The translations under genes and the position numbers were made by a program. A DNA stretch of 64,000 nt from Candidatus Kosakonia sp. 282A-S69 (GTDB lineage: Bacteria > Pseudomonadota > Gammaproteobacteria > Enterobacterales > Enterobacteriaceae), in NCBI RefSeq assembly GCF_029433855.1, contig NZ_JAROAU010000004.1, positions 63,458-127,457 of the forward strand. Direction: 5' to 3'. Every line of letters begins with the position of its first letter. Position 1 is the stretch's first letter. Below the pieces are notes generated by a model. It ran no database searches, was not told the origin of the DNA, and was given only the letters and a program-made list of their open reading frames with translations. Positions 22,395 to 34,603 of the stretch are shown piece by piece.

Positions 22395-23165
22395 ATGGAA
22401 GCATTGCTGGAACACTTTATTACCCAGTCAGCCATGTACTCACTGGTGGCGATTGCGCTGGTCGCTTTTTTTGAGTCGCTGGCGCTGGTGGGGCTAATCC
22501 TCCCCGGCACGGTGATGATGGCGGCGCTGGGCGCCTTGATTGGCAGCGGGGAAGTTAATTTCTGGCATGCGTGGCTGGCGGGCATTGTCGGCTGCCTGCT
22601 CGGCGACTGGATCTCCTTCTGGCTCGGCTGGCGCTTTAAAAAGCCGCTGCACCGCTGGTCTTTCCTGAAAAAGCATAAAGCGCTGCTCGATAAGACCGAA
22701 CATGCGCTGCATGAGCACAGCCTGTTTACCATTCTGGTCGGGCGTTTTGTCGGCCCGACGCGCCCGCTGGTGCCGATGGTGGCCGGGATGCTCGATCTGC
22801 CGATCCGCAAATTTTTACCGCCGAATATCATTGGCTGCCTGCTGTGGCCGCCGTTCTACTTTCTGCCGGGCATTCTCGCCGGTGCGGCGATCGATATTCC
22901 TGCCGATATGCAGAGCAGCAGCTTTAAATGGCTGCTGCTGCTGACGGCAGTTGTGCTCTGGCTGGCCTGTTGGCTCTGCTGGCGCCTGTGGCGGGTGGGA
23001 AAATCGGGCAGCGATCGCTTAACGCCCTACCTGCCGCGCCAGCGCCTGCTCTGGGTCGCGCCGGGTACGATGGTAATGGCGATCGCCGCAGTGGTGATGC
23101 TGGCGAAGCACCCATTGATGCCGATCTATCTCGATATTCTCGCTAAAGTGGTCCGCGGTCACTGA
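22395..23165 (+). CDS. yabI: YabI, DedA-family inner membrane protein
   Basis: A DedA-superfamily membrane protein of 256 residues (E. coli YabI 254). DedA proteins are implicated in lipid-carrier flipping and membrane homeostasis; the substrate of YabI itself is not established. The family motifs [13 protein letters not shown] (residues ~25-37) and [16 protein letters not shown] (~115-130) are visible, with several hydrophobic helices and a [13 protein letters not shown] segment. Upstream 126 bases hold a small GC-rich hairpin (22347-22361). Its stop codon overlaps the 3' end of the convergent thiQ by 7 bases. Confidence 0.94.
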   Translation: MEALLEHFITQSAMYSLVAIALVAFFESLALVGLILPGTVMMAALGALIGSGEVNFWHAWLAGIVGCLLGDWISFWLGWRFKKPLHRWSFLKKHKALLDKTEHALHEHSLFTILVGRFVGPTRPLVPMVAGMLDLPIRKFLPPNIIGCLLWPPFYFLPGILAGAAIDIPADMQSSSFKWLLLLTAVVLWLACWLCWRLWRVGKSGSDRLTPYLPRQRLLWVAPGTMVMAIAAVVMLAKHPLMPIYLDILAKVVRGH

Positions 23166-23860
23166 GGGTGAATGCCGAGCAGGGCAGAGACCGGCGCGTT
23201 GCCGCGCAGCAGCGTGTCGGTTGCGCCATCCCAGGCGATACGCCCCTCGGCCACCACCAGCGCGCGTTCGGCGATGCGTGCAGCATCCTCCACGCTGTGC
23301 GACACCATCAACAGCGTTAACTGCTGGCGGCGGCAGACGTTCTGCACCAGCGCCAGCATCTCCTGACGCAGCGCGGGATCGAGCGCGGAAAAGGGCTCAT
23401 CCAGCAGCAGTAGCGGCTGCTCGCGCACCAGACAACGCGCTAAGGCCACACGCTGGCGCTGACCGCCGGAGAGCTGATCCGGCAACCGTTCCAGCAGTGC
23501 TTCCAGCCCCATAGTGGCGGCAATCTCATTAAGCTTCTCCCGCTGCGCGGCGTTGAGCTTCAATCCTGGATGCAAACCAAGGCCGATATTCTGCCGCACC
23601 GTCAGGTGGGTGAAGAGGTTATTCTCCTGAAACAGCATCGACACCGGACGGCGCGCGGGCGGCGTGCGGGTGTGATCCTCATCGCCAAGTAAAATCGTGC
23701 CGCTGGCCGGGGGGATAAATCCGGCAATCAGGTTCAGCAATGTGCTCTTTCCCGCGCCGCTGGGGCCGAGAATGGCAATCTGCTCACCCCGTTCGGCAGC
23801 GAGGGTAAAGCGCATCGGCAGATGTTCGTAAAGCCAGGTGACATCAATCAGTCTTAGCAT
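23159..23860 (-). CDS. thiQ: ThiQ, ATP-binding subunit of thiamine ABC importer
   Basis: Powers uptake of thiamine, TMP and TPP with ThiP and ThiB. It has 233 residues (E. coli 232). Walker [10 protein letters not shown] is at residues 32-40, followed by the Q-loop, the [15 protein letters not shown] signature and Walker B LLLLDEP. ATG 23860 matches the E. coli N-terminus ([11 protein letters not shown]); a TTG at 23881 would extend it by seven residues. The start lies inside the end of thiP (17-base overlap), so translation is coupled. The 3' end overlaps yabI. Confidence 0.96.
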   Translation of the reverse strand: MLRLIDVTWLYEHLPMRFTLAAERGEQIAILGPSGAGKSTLLNLIAGFIPPASGTILLGDEDHTRTPPARRPVSMLFQENNLFTHLTVRQNIGLGLHPGLKLNAAQREKLNEIAATMGLEALLERLPDQLSGGQRQRVALARCLVREQPLLLLDEPFSALDPALRQEMLALVQNVCRRQQLTLLMVSHSVEDAARIAERALVVAEGRIAWDGATDTLLRGNAPVSALLGIHPQ

Positions 23861-25454
23861 GGCGGCCCGGTAGTTTTTCAATCACAGTAAAAAGTAAAAA
23901 GCAGAGCAGCAGCAGGATCAGCGCGGTGACGGCTCCATCCTGGCTGCGGTAAGCGCCAATTTGTTGGTAGAGATAGAAGGGTAGCGTGCGGAAATCCTCA
24001 TTGCCAAACAGCGCCACCACGCCGAAATCGCCAATCGACAGCACGCAGGCAAAAGCCAGCGCCTGCGCAAGCGGGCGTTTCAGCGCGCGCAGCTCCACCA
24101 CCCACAGGCGGCGGAAACCGGCAATATCGAGTGACTGGCAGAGCAGCGCATACCGCGCGGTAAGATCGCGCATCGGGTTTTCCAGCACCTTTAAGGCATA
24201 GGGGATCGCCATCAGCGCGTTGGTGAACATCACAATGCCGTCGGCAGAGTCGGGCAGGCCGATGGTGTTATTGAGCAGCAGGAAAAAGCCGGTTGCCAGC
24301 ACAATGCCCGGCATCGCCAGGATCAGCATGCCGCTCAGTTCGAGCGCCTGCCCGGCTGCTGCCTGGTTGCGCGCGCGCAGTTCGCGGCTGCTCCACAGCA
24401 GCATCATGGTCAGCCCTACGCAGAGCAGCCCGGCGACCAGCGCGATGCGCAGCGAGGTCCACACCGCCTGCCACAGCACCGGCTCTGCCAGCACCTTCAG
24501 CAAACGCATATTGAGCCCATCGACAATCACCGCCAGCAGCGGCGGCAGCAGGAGCAGCAGCGCCAGCATGATTAACAGCGTATCGGCGATGCGGCTAAAC
24601 CAGCGGCTCTCCGGGTCACGCCAGCCCTGAATGTGATGGCTACCGACGGCGAAGGCTTTACTCATTCGCTGGCTCAGCAGCACCAGCCCAAGACAGCAGA
24701 TCATCTGAATCAGCGCCAGCATCGCCGCGCGGGCGGGATCGAAATCAAAGCTGAGCGCCTGGTAGATGGCCAGCTCAATGGTGGTGGCCTGCGGGCCTCC
24801 GCCCAGCGACAGCACGGTGGCGAAACTGGCGAAGCAGAGCATAAAGATCAGCGCCGCCACCGGCGGGATCTGGCGGCGCAGCCAGGGCCACTCGACAAAG
24901 CGGAAGAAGGTCCAGCCGCGCATCCCGAGCTGTGCCGCCAGCTGGCGTTGCTCACCGGGGATCTGCTCCAGCGCCTGTAGCAGCAGGCGCGAGGCCATCG
25001 GCAGGTTAAAAAAGAGGTGCGCCAGCAGGATGCCCTTCAGGCCGTAGGGCGAGAAGGTCCACTCAATGCCGAGCGTCTGGCAGAGGGCGGCGAGCCACCC
25101 CTGGCGACCATAGACGCTGAGGATGCCAAACACCGCCACCAGCACCGGCAGGATCAGCGTCATCGCGCATAAGCGCAGCAGCAGCTGACGGCCGGGAAAA
25201 CGACGGCGGTAGAGCGCACGGGCAAGGAAAATGGCGGGCACCACGGAGAGCAGGGCAGAGAGAAAAGCCTGCCAGAAGGAGAAACGCACCACGTGCCACA
25301 GGTAGCTGTCCGACAAGAAACCGGAGAGGCCCGAAGCCGGTGCGTTTTGCCACAGCGCGAAAAAGGCCGCCAGCGCCACCGCCACCATCAGCGTGGCGGC
25401 GGTGAGGCCAGGTAGCAGCCAGCCGGGGATCAGCGGCTGACGGCGCGTTGCCAC
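23844..25454 (-). CDS. thiP: ThiP, permease of thiamine ABC importer
   Basis: A fused double permease: two binding-protein-dependent transport domains in one 536-residue chain with about a dozen membrane helices. The EAA-type cytoplasmic loops appear twice (around [19 protein letters not shown] and near [14 protein letters not shown]). I set the start at GTG 25454 because the peptide then begins (M)[11 protein letters not shown] and equals the E. coli length; ATG 25466 would add four residues and cannot be excluded. Either start lies within the end of thiB, so thiBPQ is read as one coupled operon. Confidence 0.93.
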   Translation of the reverse strand: MATRRQPLIPGWLLPGLTAATLMVAVALAAFFALWQNAPASGLSGFLSDSYLWHVVRFSFWQAFLSALLSVVPAIFLARALYRRRFPGRQLLLRLCAMTLILPVLVAVFGILSVYGRQGWLAALCQTLGIEWTFSPYGLKGILLAHLFFNLPMASRLLLQALEQIPGEQRQLAAQLGMRGWTFFRFVEWPWLRRQIPPVAALIFMLCFASFATVLSLGGGPQATTIELAIYQALSFDFDPARAAMLALIQMICCLGLVLLSQRMSKAFAVGSHHIQGWRDPESRWFSRIADTLLIMLALLLLLPPLLAVIVDGLNMRLLKVLAEPVLWQAVWTSLRIALVAGLLCVGLTMMLLWSSRELRARNQAAAGQALELSGMLILAMPGIVLATGFFLLLNNTIGLPDSADGIVMFTNALMAIPYALKVLENPMRDLTARYALLCQSLDIAGFRRLWVVELRALKRPLAQALAFACVLSIGDFGVVALFGNEDFRTLPFYLYQQIGAYRSQDGAVTALILLLLCFLLFTVIEKLPGRHAKTD

Positions 25455-26413
25455 GAGGCTATCCATGCTGCGCGCTGGGTGGCCACCTCTTGCGGCGAGA
25501 ATTGCAGCGAGGTTTGCGGTTTCTCAAGCTGGTCAAAACCGGCGGGCAGCGTGACGTTGCTTACCGGATACATCCAGTTGCCCGTTGGGATGGTGTTCTG
25601 GAAGGCGGGTGAAACCATAAATTTAAGGAATTTTTCCGCCAGCTCAGGCTGTTTGCTGGCGGCGGTGCGCGCCGCGACTTCAACCTGCAAGTAGTGGCCT
25701 TCACTAAAGTTCGCCGCCGCGTAGTGCTCTTTCTTCTCTTCAATGATGTGGTAGGCAGGCGAGGTGGTGTAGCTCAATACCAGATCGCTCTCGCCTTTCA
25801 AAAAGAGGCCGTAGGCTTCGCTCCACCCTTTGGTGACAGTCACGGTTTTGCCCGCCAGCTTTTGCCAGGCTTCCGCAGCCTTATCGCCATAGACTTTCTG
25901 CATCCACAGCAGCAGGCCGAGCCCGGGCGTGCTGGTACGCGGATCTTCATAAATGACGCGCCACTTTTCATCGCTCTCGACCAGCTCTTTCAGGCTTTTC
26001 GGCGGGTTTTTCAGCCTGGTTTTGTCATAGACAAAGGCGAACCAGCCGTAATCGAAGGGCACAAAGGTGTCATTGCTCCAGCCGCCAGGCACCTTAAGCG
26101 CGTTAGCTGGCACGCCGCTTTTGGCGAAGAGTTTGGTCTGGGTAGCGGCTTCCAGCAGGTTGTTATCGAGCCCGAGCACGACGTCAGCTTTGCTCTTTTT
26201 GCCCTCCATGCGCAGACGGTTGAGCAGCGAGACGCCATCTTCCAGCGCCACGAACTTCAGCTCGCAGTTGCAGTCGGCTTCAAAGGCTTTTTTTACCGCA
26301 GGGCCTGGCCCCCATTCGGCGGCAAAGGAGTCGTAGGTGTAGACGGTCAGGACGGGTTTAGCGAAAACGGGCGCGGCAATCAGCAGCAGCAGTGACAACG
26401 ATTTTTTTAACAC
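25430..26413 (-). CDS. thiB: ThiB, periplasmic thiamine-binding protein
   Basis: Captures thiamine and its phosphates in the periplasm and delivers them to ThiPQ (older name tbpA). GTG 26413 is preferred to ATG 26425: GAGG lies 6 bases before the GTG, the protein is then 327 residues as in E. coli, and the signal peptide starts MLKKSLSLLLL with cleavage after Ala18 (PVFA/KPV). The ADCNCEL segment keeps the cysteine pair seen in the family. A TPP riboswitch lies 36 bases upstream, linking expression of the whole thiBPQ operon to intracellular TPP. Confidence 0.95.
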   Translation of the reverse strand: MLKKSLSLLLLIAAPVFAKPVLTVYTYDSFAAEWGPGPAVKKAFEADCNCELKFVALEDGVSLLNRLRMEGKKSKADVVLGLDNNLLEAATQTKLFAKSGVPANALKVPGGWSNDTFVPFDYGWFAFVYDKTRLKNPPKSLKELVESDEKWRVIYEDPRTSTPGLGLLLWMQKVYGDKAAEAWQKLAGKTVTVTKGWSEAYGLFLKGESDLVLSYTTSPAYHIIEEKKEHYAAANFSEGHYLQVEVAARTAASKQPELAEKFLKFMVSPAFQNTIPTGNWMYPVSNVTLPAGFDQLEKPQTSLQFSPQEVATQRAAWIASWQRAVSR

Positions 26414-26449
26414 TTTGCACCTCATAAATGGGTGGCAAAGGATTTTGAG

Positions 26450-26543
26450 AGAGCCTCAAATCCCTTCGCCGGCGTTATCCGGATCAGGTTCGACGGGTAT
26501 TTTCTCAGCACGCGCGTGAAGCGCAGCACCCCGTTGAGAACGG
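26450..26543 (-). promoter_or_regulatory. TPP riboswitch (THI element) of thiBPQ
   Basis: Read on the minus strand, the conserved blocks appear in order: ACGGGGTGC, then CTGAGA, TACCC, GAACCTGATC and GGATAACGCCGGCGAAGGGA. These are the thi-box core that binds thiamine pyrophosphate. It sits just before the thiB start, so TPP most likely blocks translation initiation or causes early termination. A TACAAT -10 hexamer lies upstream at 26553-26548, with no clear -35. Confidence 0.95.
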
Positions 26544-26579
26544 CGCTATTGTAATGATTTGGTAAACAATCTGAAAGCA

Positions 26580-28235
26580 TTACGGATCCGGCGGCGCAAA
26601 CCAGGCCGATTTGAAGTCAAACCAGCCGAGGGTGTTCATGCGCAGTCCGCGCATGGTGCGCTGCCCCTGAATGCGAAGCCAGTGGTGGATCAGCGGCACA
26701 ATCGCTTTACTCGCCAGCAACTGCTGCGACCACATCGCCAGATTCATCTCCCCGGCGCGCCAGCGCGCGGCGTCTGCCTGCCAGTCGCGCGGAATACAGT
26801 GTTGCAGCAACGGCACTTCATAGAGGTTGGCGAAGACCGAAAAGTCCAGCGGCAGGGTGAAGTTGGCGCTGTTAAGCCAGATATCGCTCTCTGTCTCGCC
26901 GCGGTGCCAGGCATCGTAATCGACTTCCTGAATCAGCAATTTAACGCCGTGCTCCGCCAGTAGTGTGCTGATGGTGTGGGCGATCGCCTGGTGCTCGTTA
27001 TGCTCGCGGTAGAAGGTGAGCGTCAGCGTCTCCAGCCCTGCGGGCTTTTCACCGCCGCCGGGCCGCGCATGGTGCCAGCGCGGCAGTAACCCGTAGGCGG
27101 GAAACCAGTAGCGCTGGTTCTGTTCGCTGGCGTGCCACAGAAGATTGGTTGGCGAAAGGATGCGGCTTACCCACTCGCGCACCGCCGGGTTTGCGCCGCG
27201 GCTGGAGCGCGCATCAAACAGCAGGTAGTAGCAGCCCTCTTCAAGACGGCTCTCTACTGCCTTTTCGCCCTCCGTTGGGCCCTCCAGCGTCAGGCCACAG
27301 GTGGTCTCATCCCCGATATCCGGCAGCACCCAGACATTGACTTCATCAATCAGAGCGCGAAAGCCGAAGTAATCCTCAAAGGCGTGGATTTTTAGCTGGT
27401 TTCGCGTGTTGCGTATTACCGCGTAAGGGCCGGTGCCAATCGGCTGGCTGGCGAAGTTTGCCCGCGTCTCCCACTCCTGCGGCAGGATCATCGCCGGTAC
27501 ATGCCCCATCAGCCAGGGTAGCCAGCTATCAGGCTGCGAGAGGTGGATATCGAGCGTCCACGGTGTCGGCGAAACAATATCGCGGATATGGGAGTAGAGC
27601 GGCAGGGCGCTGGCGCGCCGCAGGGAGGCGATAACATCTGCCATCTCCAGCTCGCGACCGTGGTGAAAGTGGATGCCAGGGCGCAAATAGAAGCGCCATT
27701 GCAGAGGAGAGATCGCTTTCCAGTGATGAGCGATATCGGCTTCCAGTTCCCCGTTTTCCTCATTTATGCGCGTCAGAGTGCTAAAGATTTGCCGTGCCAT
27801 ATGGGTTTCGGAGCGGCGCAGCGGCGAGCCGGGCAGCAGATTGCGCAACGGGCGGTAGTAGAGCACGCGCAGGATATGCCGCCCCTGGCGGAAACTGCGG
27901 CCGAGATGTGACACCAACATCTGGCGCACGGCGGCTTTATCCCCCACCAGCTGCACCAGTTGATCGATGCGATCCTGCTCAAGCAGATCTTCCGCCCGCT
28001 GCTGCTGCAATGCCAGGCCGGTGTAGAGGAAGGTGAGGCGTGAGCGTTTACCGCGTCCGGCCTCCGCTTCCCAGGTGAGCCAGCCGCGCGTCTGCATGGC
28101 ATTGAGCAGGGTACGCATATGGCGGCGGGAGCAACTGAGCAGCTCCGCCAGCTCGTTGAGCGTGGTTTCCTGAGATTTTCCATCGCAGCATTGCCACAGA
28201 CGGATGAACTGTTGTTGCAGGCGACCAGAGGACAT
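26580..28235 (-). CDS. sgrR: SgrR, transcription activator of the sugar-phosphate stress response
   Basis: Activates sgrS, and thereby setA, when phosphosugars accumulate, and represses itself. It has 551 residues, equal to E. coli. The N-terminal ~110 residues are a winged-helix DNA-binding domain ([21 protein letters not shown]), and the rest is a solute-binding-protein-like domain of the SBP_bac_5 type, thought to sense a small molecule. It is divergent from sgrS, the standard arrangement. The ATG is preceded by AGGAG-type sequence. The 344 bases between thiB's riboswitch and this gene's 3' end contain no other gene, since the two nearly abut. Confidence 0.96.
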   Translation of the reverse strand: MSSGRLQQQFIRLWQCCDGKSQETTLNELAELLSCSRRHMRTLLNAMQTRGWLTWEAEAGRGKRSRLTFLYTGLALQQQRAEDLLEQDRIDQLVQLVGDKAAVRQMLVSHLGRSFRQGRHILRVLYYRPLRNLLPGSPLRRSETHMARQIFSTLTRINEENGELEADIAHHWKAISPLQWRFYLRPGIHFHHGRELEMADVIASLRRASALPLYSHIRDIVSPTPWTLDIHLSQPDSWLPWLMGHVPAMILPQEWETRANFASQPIGTGPYAVIRNTRNQLKIHAFEDYFGFRALIDEVNVWVLPDIGDETTCGLTLEGPTEGEKAVESRLEEGCYYLLFDARSSRGANPAVREWVSRILSPTNLLWHASEQNQRYWFPAYGLLPRWHHARPGGGEKPAGLETLTLTFYREHNEHQAIAHTISTLLAEHGVKLLIQEVDYDAWHRGETESDIWLNSANFTLPLDFSVFANLYEVPLLQHCIPRDWQADAARWRAGEMNLAMWSQQLLASKAIVPLIHHWLRIQGQRTMRGLRMNTLGWFDFKSAWFAPPDP

Positions 28236-28302
28236 AAAAGAGGAACTCCCGGCAAAAACTCAGCAATTTATTTATCCCTATATTAAGCCGATACTTCTCT
28301 GC

Positions 28303-28435
28303 GATGAAAGCGAGGAGGCGCATAGCGAAGTGGGGAATGACGACGCTTATGGAAAAACTGACTCGCCCGAATCATGTGTGACTGAGTATTAAGTGCGAAT
28401 GCACCCGCCAGCAAAATGTTTTTGCTGGCTTTTTT
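28303..28435 (+). ncRNA. sgrS: SgrS small RNA, short form without sgrT
   Basis: The 3' half is unmistakable SgrS: the seed ATCATGTGTGACTGAGTATT (28371-28390), which pairs with ptsG mRNA, a small GTGC/GCAC hairpin (28393-28404), and a 10-bp terminator stem GCCAGCAAAA/TTTTGCTGGC with a T6 tail, the Hfq-binding module. A GATACT -10 at 28290-28295 predicts a start near 28303 (GATGAAAG, as in E. coli). The RNA is then about 133 nt against 227 in E. coli. The 43-codon sgrT frame is absent: a GAGGAGG is followed by ATA, not ATG. SgrS acts with Hfq to silence glucose uptake in phosphosugar stress. Confidence 0.9.
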
Positions 28436-28481
28436 CGTTTAAGCTTGCATCGCTTTTTTCCGCTTTCAACAAGGAAATCTC

Positions 28482-29660
28482 ATGCTCTGGTTGATGACGA
28501 TGGGGCGCCGTATGAATGGCGTCTACGTCGCGTTTATGATCGTTGCCTTTATGATGGGCGTCGCCGGTGCGGTACAGGCACCGACGCTGAGCCTGTTTCT
28601 CAGCCGCGAAGTGGGCGCAGAGCCCTTCTGGATCGGGCTGTTCTACACCGTCAACGCCATTGCCGGGATCCTCGTGAGCCTGGCGCTGGCAAAACGATCC
28701 GACAGCCAGGGCGATCGGCGTAAGCTGATCCTCTTTTGCTGCCTGATGGCGGTGGGTAACGCGCTGCTGTTTGCGTTTAACCGCCACTATCTGACGTTAA
28801 TTACCTGCGGCGTGCTGCTGGCCTCGCTTGCCAGCACTGCGATGCCGCAGCTTTTCGCGCTGGCGCGTGAGTATGCCGACAGCTCGGCGCGGGAAGTGGT
28901 GATGTTCAGTTCGATCATGCGCGCGCAACTCTCACTGGCGTGGGTTATCGGGCCGCCGCTGGCGTTTATGCTGGCGCTTAATTATGGCTTTGTTGCCATG
29001 TTCTCTATCGCCGCCGGGCTGTTTATTGTCAGCCTGGTGCTGATTGCCTTCTGGCTGCCGTCGGTGCCGCGGGTTGAGCAGCCTGCTGATGTGGCCGTCA
29101 CGCAGGTGAGCGGCTGGCGCGACAGCAATGTGCGCATGTTGTTTATCGCCTCGACGCTGATGTGGACCTGCAACACCATGTACATCATTGATATGCCGCT
29201 GTGGATAAGCCTTGAACTGGGGCTGCCGGATAAGCTGGCGGGCATTTTGATGGGCACTGCCGCAGGCCTTGAGATCCCGGCGATGATCCTCGCGGGCTAC
29301 TTCGTGAAGCGTTTCGGTAAGCGGCTGATGATGCTGATTGCCGTCGCAGCTGGCGTGCTGTTCTATATCGGCCTGCTCCTTTTCCATAGCCAGACGGCAC
29401 TGCTGCTGTTGCAGTTTTTCAACGCGGTGTTTATCGGCATTGTCGCCGGGATCGGCATGCTCTGGTTCCAGGATTTGATGCCGGGGAGGGCAGGTTCGGC
29501 GACCACGCTCTTTACCAACAGTATCTCCACCGGCGTGATTCTGGCAGGCGTTATTCAGGGCGCGCTGGCGCAAAGTTTTGGTCACGGCTCGGTGTATTGG
29601 GGAATCGCAGGACTGTCGGTAGTGACGCTGCTGCTCACTGGCCGGGTGAAGGATGTGTAA
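28482..29660 (+). CDS. setA: SetA, sugar efflux transporter
   Basis: A major facilitator superfamily exporter of glucosides, lactose and related sugars, with 392 residues and about twelve membrane helices, equal to E. coli SetA. The first intracellular-loop motif AKRSDSQGDRRK (a variant of the MFS motif A) is visible near residue 75. AAGGA lies 6 bases before the ATG. It starts 46 bases after the SgrS terminator, and partial read-through from sgrS would put it in the same stress response, as in E. coli. Confidence 0.96.
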   Translation: MLWLMTMGRRMNGVYVAFMIVAFMMGVAGAVQAPTLSLFLSREVGAEPFWIGLFYTVNAIAGILVSLALAKRSDSQGDRRKLILFCCLMAVGNALLFAFNRHYLTLITCGVLLASLASTAMPQLFALAREYADSSAREVVMFSSIMRAQLSLAWVIGPPLAFMLALNYGFVAMFSIAAGLFIVSLVLIAFWLPSVPRVEQPADVAVTQVSGWRDSNVRMLFIASTLMWTCNTMYIIDMPLWISLELGLPDKLAGILMGTAAGLEIPAMILAGYFVKRFGKRLMMLIAVAAGVLFYIGLLLFHSQTALLLLQFFNAVFIGIVAGIGMLWFQDLMPGRAGSATTLFTNSISTGVILAGVIQGALAQSFGHGSVYWGIAGLSVVTLLLTGRVKDV

Positions 29661-29682
29661 GGCTCGGTGCGGCGAGGAGAGT

Positions 29683-29768
29683 GCCTGATGGCGCTAACGC
29701 TTATCCGGCCTACGCTTCGCGCGTGCATTGTTACCCGTAGGCCGGATAAGGCAACGCCGCCAGCCGGC
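29683..29768. repeat. BIME: pair of inverted REP palindromes between setA and leuD
   Basis: Two REP units in opposite orientation (29683-29713 and 29737-29768) carry TTATCCGGCCTAC and its complement GTAGGCCGGATAA, which can pair across the 23-base spacer. This is a typical bacterial interspersed mosaic element in the gap between convergent genes. Confidence 0.85.
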
Positions 29769-29785
29769 AAAAAACGCACCTTACC

Positions 29786-29811
29786 GATTGCCGGATAACC
29801 ATCCGGCAATC
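29786..29811. terminator. Stem-loop at the 3' end of leuABCD
   Basis: GATTGCCGGAT and ATCCGGCAATC form a perfect 11-bp stem with an AACC loop, 12 bases after the leuD stop. It may end or protect the leu transcript. No T-run follows directly on the minus strand, so it may equally be another REP-like unit. Confidence 0.5.
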
Positions 29812-29823
29812 AGCGGCAGGCTA

Positions 29824-30429
29824 TCACCCCATAAACGCGGGTTGTTTCGCTTCGTAGGCAGCGATCGCCTCTTCGTGCTGCAGCGTCAGGCCGATGCTGT
29901 CCAGACCGTTCAGCATGCAGTGACGGCGGAAGGCGTCGAGCGTAAAGCGGTAGGACTTCCCGCCCGCATTCACCACCTGCGCCTGCAGATCCACCTCAAA
30001 AGTGATGCCCGGGTGGCTCTGTACCAGCGCAAACAGCTCATCCACCTCTTCGTCGCTCAGCGTCACTGGCAGCAGCTGGTTGTTAAAGCTGTTGCCATAG
30101 AAGATGTCGGCAAAGCTCGGCGCAATCACCACTTTGAAGCCGTAATCTGTCAGCGCCCAGGGGGCATGCTCGCGCGAGGAGCCGCAGCCAAAGTTCTCCC
30201 GCGCCAGCAAAATCGACGCGCCTTTGTACTCGGGAAAGTTGAGCACAAACTCCGGGTTCGGCTGCTCGCCTTTATCGTCAAGGAAACGCCAGTCGTTAAA
30301 CAGATGCGCGCCAAAACCGGTGCGCGTCACCTTCTGCAAAAACTGCTTCGGGATAATGGCGTCGGTATCGACATTAGCGGCATCCAGCGGAACCACCAGC
30401 CCGGTATGTTGGGTAAATTTCTCTGCCAT
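29824..30429 (-). CDS. leuD: 3-isopropylmalate dehydratase small subunit
   Basis: Pairs with LeuC to isomerise 2-isopropylmalate to 3-isopropylmalate in leucine synthesis. It has 201 residues, the standard length, and carries the aconitase swivel domain with [14 protein letters not shown] near residues 80-95. It starts 10 bases after the leuC stop and is the last gene of the leu operon; a stem-loop and a REP pair follow. Confidence 0.98.
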   Translation of the reverse strand: MAEKFTQHTGLVVPLDAANVDTDAIIPKQFLQKVTRTGFGAHLFNDWRFLDDKGEQPNPEFVLNFPEYKGASILLARENFGCGSSREHAPWALTDYGFKVVIAPSFADIFYGNSFNNQLLPVTLSDEEVDELFALVQSHPGITFEVDLQAQVVNAGGKSYRFTLDAFRRHCMLNGLDSIGLTLQHEEAIAAYEAKQPAFMG

Positions 30430-30439
30430 GGTGATCTCC

Positions 30440-31843
30440 TTAAGCCTGCAAATGACGAATATCAGCGAAACGACCGGTTACCGCCGCAGCGGCAGCCATT
30501 GCCGGGCTGACCAGATGGGTACGTCCACCGCGGCCCTGACGCCCTTCAAAGTTACGGTTACTGGTGGAGGCGCAGCGCTCGCCCGGATTCAGGCGGTCGT
30601 TGTTCATCGCCAGGCACATGGAGCAGCCAGGCAGACGCCACTCAAAACCGGCGTCGATAAAGATCTTATCCAGACCTTCCGCTTCCGCCTGCGCTTTCAC
30701 CGGGCCGGAGCCGGGAACGACGAGCGCCTGTACGCCCGGTGCCACTTTACGACCTTTGGCAATGGCCGCCGCGGCGCGTAAATCTTCGATGCGCGAGTTG
30801 GTGCAGGAGCCGATAAAGACCTTGTCGATCGCCACGTCCGTCAGCGGCACGCCCGGTTTCAGCCCCATATAGGCCAGCGCCTTTTCTGCCGAGGCACGCT
30901 CGACCGGATCGGCGAAGGAGGCCGGATCGGGAATGATCTCGGTGACCGAGATCACCTGGCCTGGGTTGGTGCCCCAGGTAACCTGCGGAGCAATCTCTTC
31001 TGCCTGCAGGGTGACAACGCGGTCAAAGTGGGCCCCTTCATCCGTGTGCAGCGTCTTCCAGTAAGCCACCGCTTCGTCAAAATCTTTGCCCTTCGGCGCA
31101 TGCAGGCGACCCTGCACGTAGTTAAAGGTGGTCTCATCCGGCGCGACCAGACCGGCTTTCGCGCCCATCTCAATCGCCATATTGCACAGCGTCATGCGGC
31201 CTTCCATGCTGAGCGCGCGAATCGCGTCGCCGCAGAACTCCACCACGTGACCGGTGCCGCCGGCGCTGCCGGTTTTGCCGATGATCGCCAGCACAATATC
31301 TTTGGCGGTGATGCCCGGCGCGGCGGTGCCGTTAACTTCGATCTTCATGGTTTTGGCGCGCCCCTGCTTCAGGGTCTGCGTCGCCAGCACATGTTCCACC
31401 TCTGAGGTGCCAATGCCGAACGCCAGCGCGCCAAACGCGCCGTGCGTCGCGGTATGGGAGTCGCCGCAGACGATGGTCATACCCGGCAGTGTGATGCCCT
31501 GTTCTGGCCCCATCACGTGCACAATCCCCTGATAGGGGTGGTTCAGGTCATACAGCTCGACGCCAAACTCTTTACAGTTCTTAATCAACTCCTGCATCTG
31601 AATGCGCGCCATCTCGCCGGAGGCGTTGATATCTTTAGTCTGCGTCGAGACGTTGTGATCCATCGTCGCAAAGGTTTTGCCCGGCTGACGCACCGGGCGA
31701 TTGTGCGCACGCAGGCCGTCAAATGCCTGCGGAGAGGTGACTTCATGCACCAGATGGCGGTCGATATAGAGCAGCGGGGTTTCGTTCGGCGCTTCATAGA
31801 CCACATGGGCGTCAAATAACTTTTCGTACAAACTCTTAGCCAT
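30440..31843 (-). CDS. leuC: 3-isopropylmalate dehydratase large subunit
   Basis: The catalytic [4Fe-4S] subunit of isopropylmalate isomerase, an aconitase-family protein of 467 residues (E. coli 466). Cluster cysteines are visible in FIGSCTNSR and in [22 protein letters not shown] near residue 130 is the family signature. It begins 2 bases after the leuB stop, so the two are translationally linked. Confidence 0.98.
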   Translation of the reverse strand: MAKSLYEKLFDAHVVYEAPNETPLLYIDRHLVHEVTSPQAFDGLRAHNRPVRQPGKTFATMDHNVSTQTKDINASGEMARIQMQELIKNCKEFGVELYDLNHPYQGIVHVMGPEQGITLPGMTIVCGDSHTATHGAFGALAFGIGTSEVEHVLATQTLKQGRAKTMKIEVNGTAAPGITAKDIVLAIIGKTGSAGGTGHVVEFCGDAIRALSMEGRMTLCNMAIEMGAKAGLVAPDETTFNYVQGRLHAPKGKDFDEAVAYWKTLHTDEGAHFDRVVTLQAEEIAPQVTWGTNPGQVISVTEIIPDPASFADPVERASAEKALAYMGLKPGVPLTDVAIDKVFIGSCTNSRIEDLRAAAAIAKGRKVAPGVQALVVPGSGPVKAQAEAEGLDKIFIDAGFEWRLPGCSMCLAMNNDRLNPGERCASTSNRNFEGRQGRGGRTHLVSPAMAAAAAVTGRFADIRHLQA

Positions 31844-31845
31844 GA

Positions 31846-34511
<2,666 letters not shown>

Positions 34512-34553
34512 GGTTTAGATCCTTGTTCGCTTTGGCCGCCTCGCTACGAGCAT

Positions 34554-34580
34554 AAAAAAACCCGCGCCAAGGCGCGGGTT
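34554..34580 (-). terminator. leu operon attenuator
   Basis: On the minus strand AACCCGCGCC and GGCGCGGGTT (34580-34559) form a 10-bp stem with a two-base loop, followed by T7 (34560-34554). It lies between leuL and leuA, exactly where the Rho-independent attenuator of the leu operon should be. Confidence 0.92.
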
Positions 34581-34603
34581 CTTAGTCTTAACAGGAAGAC
34601 GAT

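Noticed and set aside
28204-28392. 62-codon frame between sgrR and setA as a candidate sgrT
   Set aside because: It starts inside sgrR on the opposite strand and its product does not resemble SgrT; the DNA is better explained as the sgrR promoter plus SgrS.
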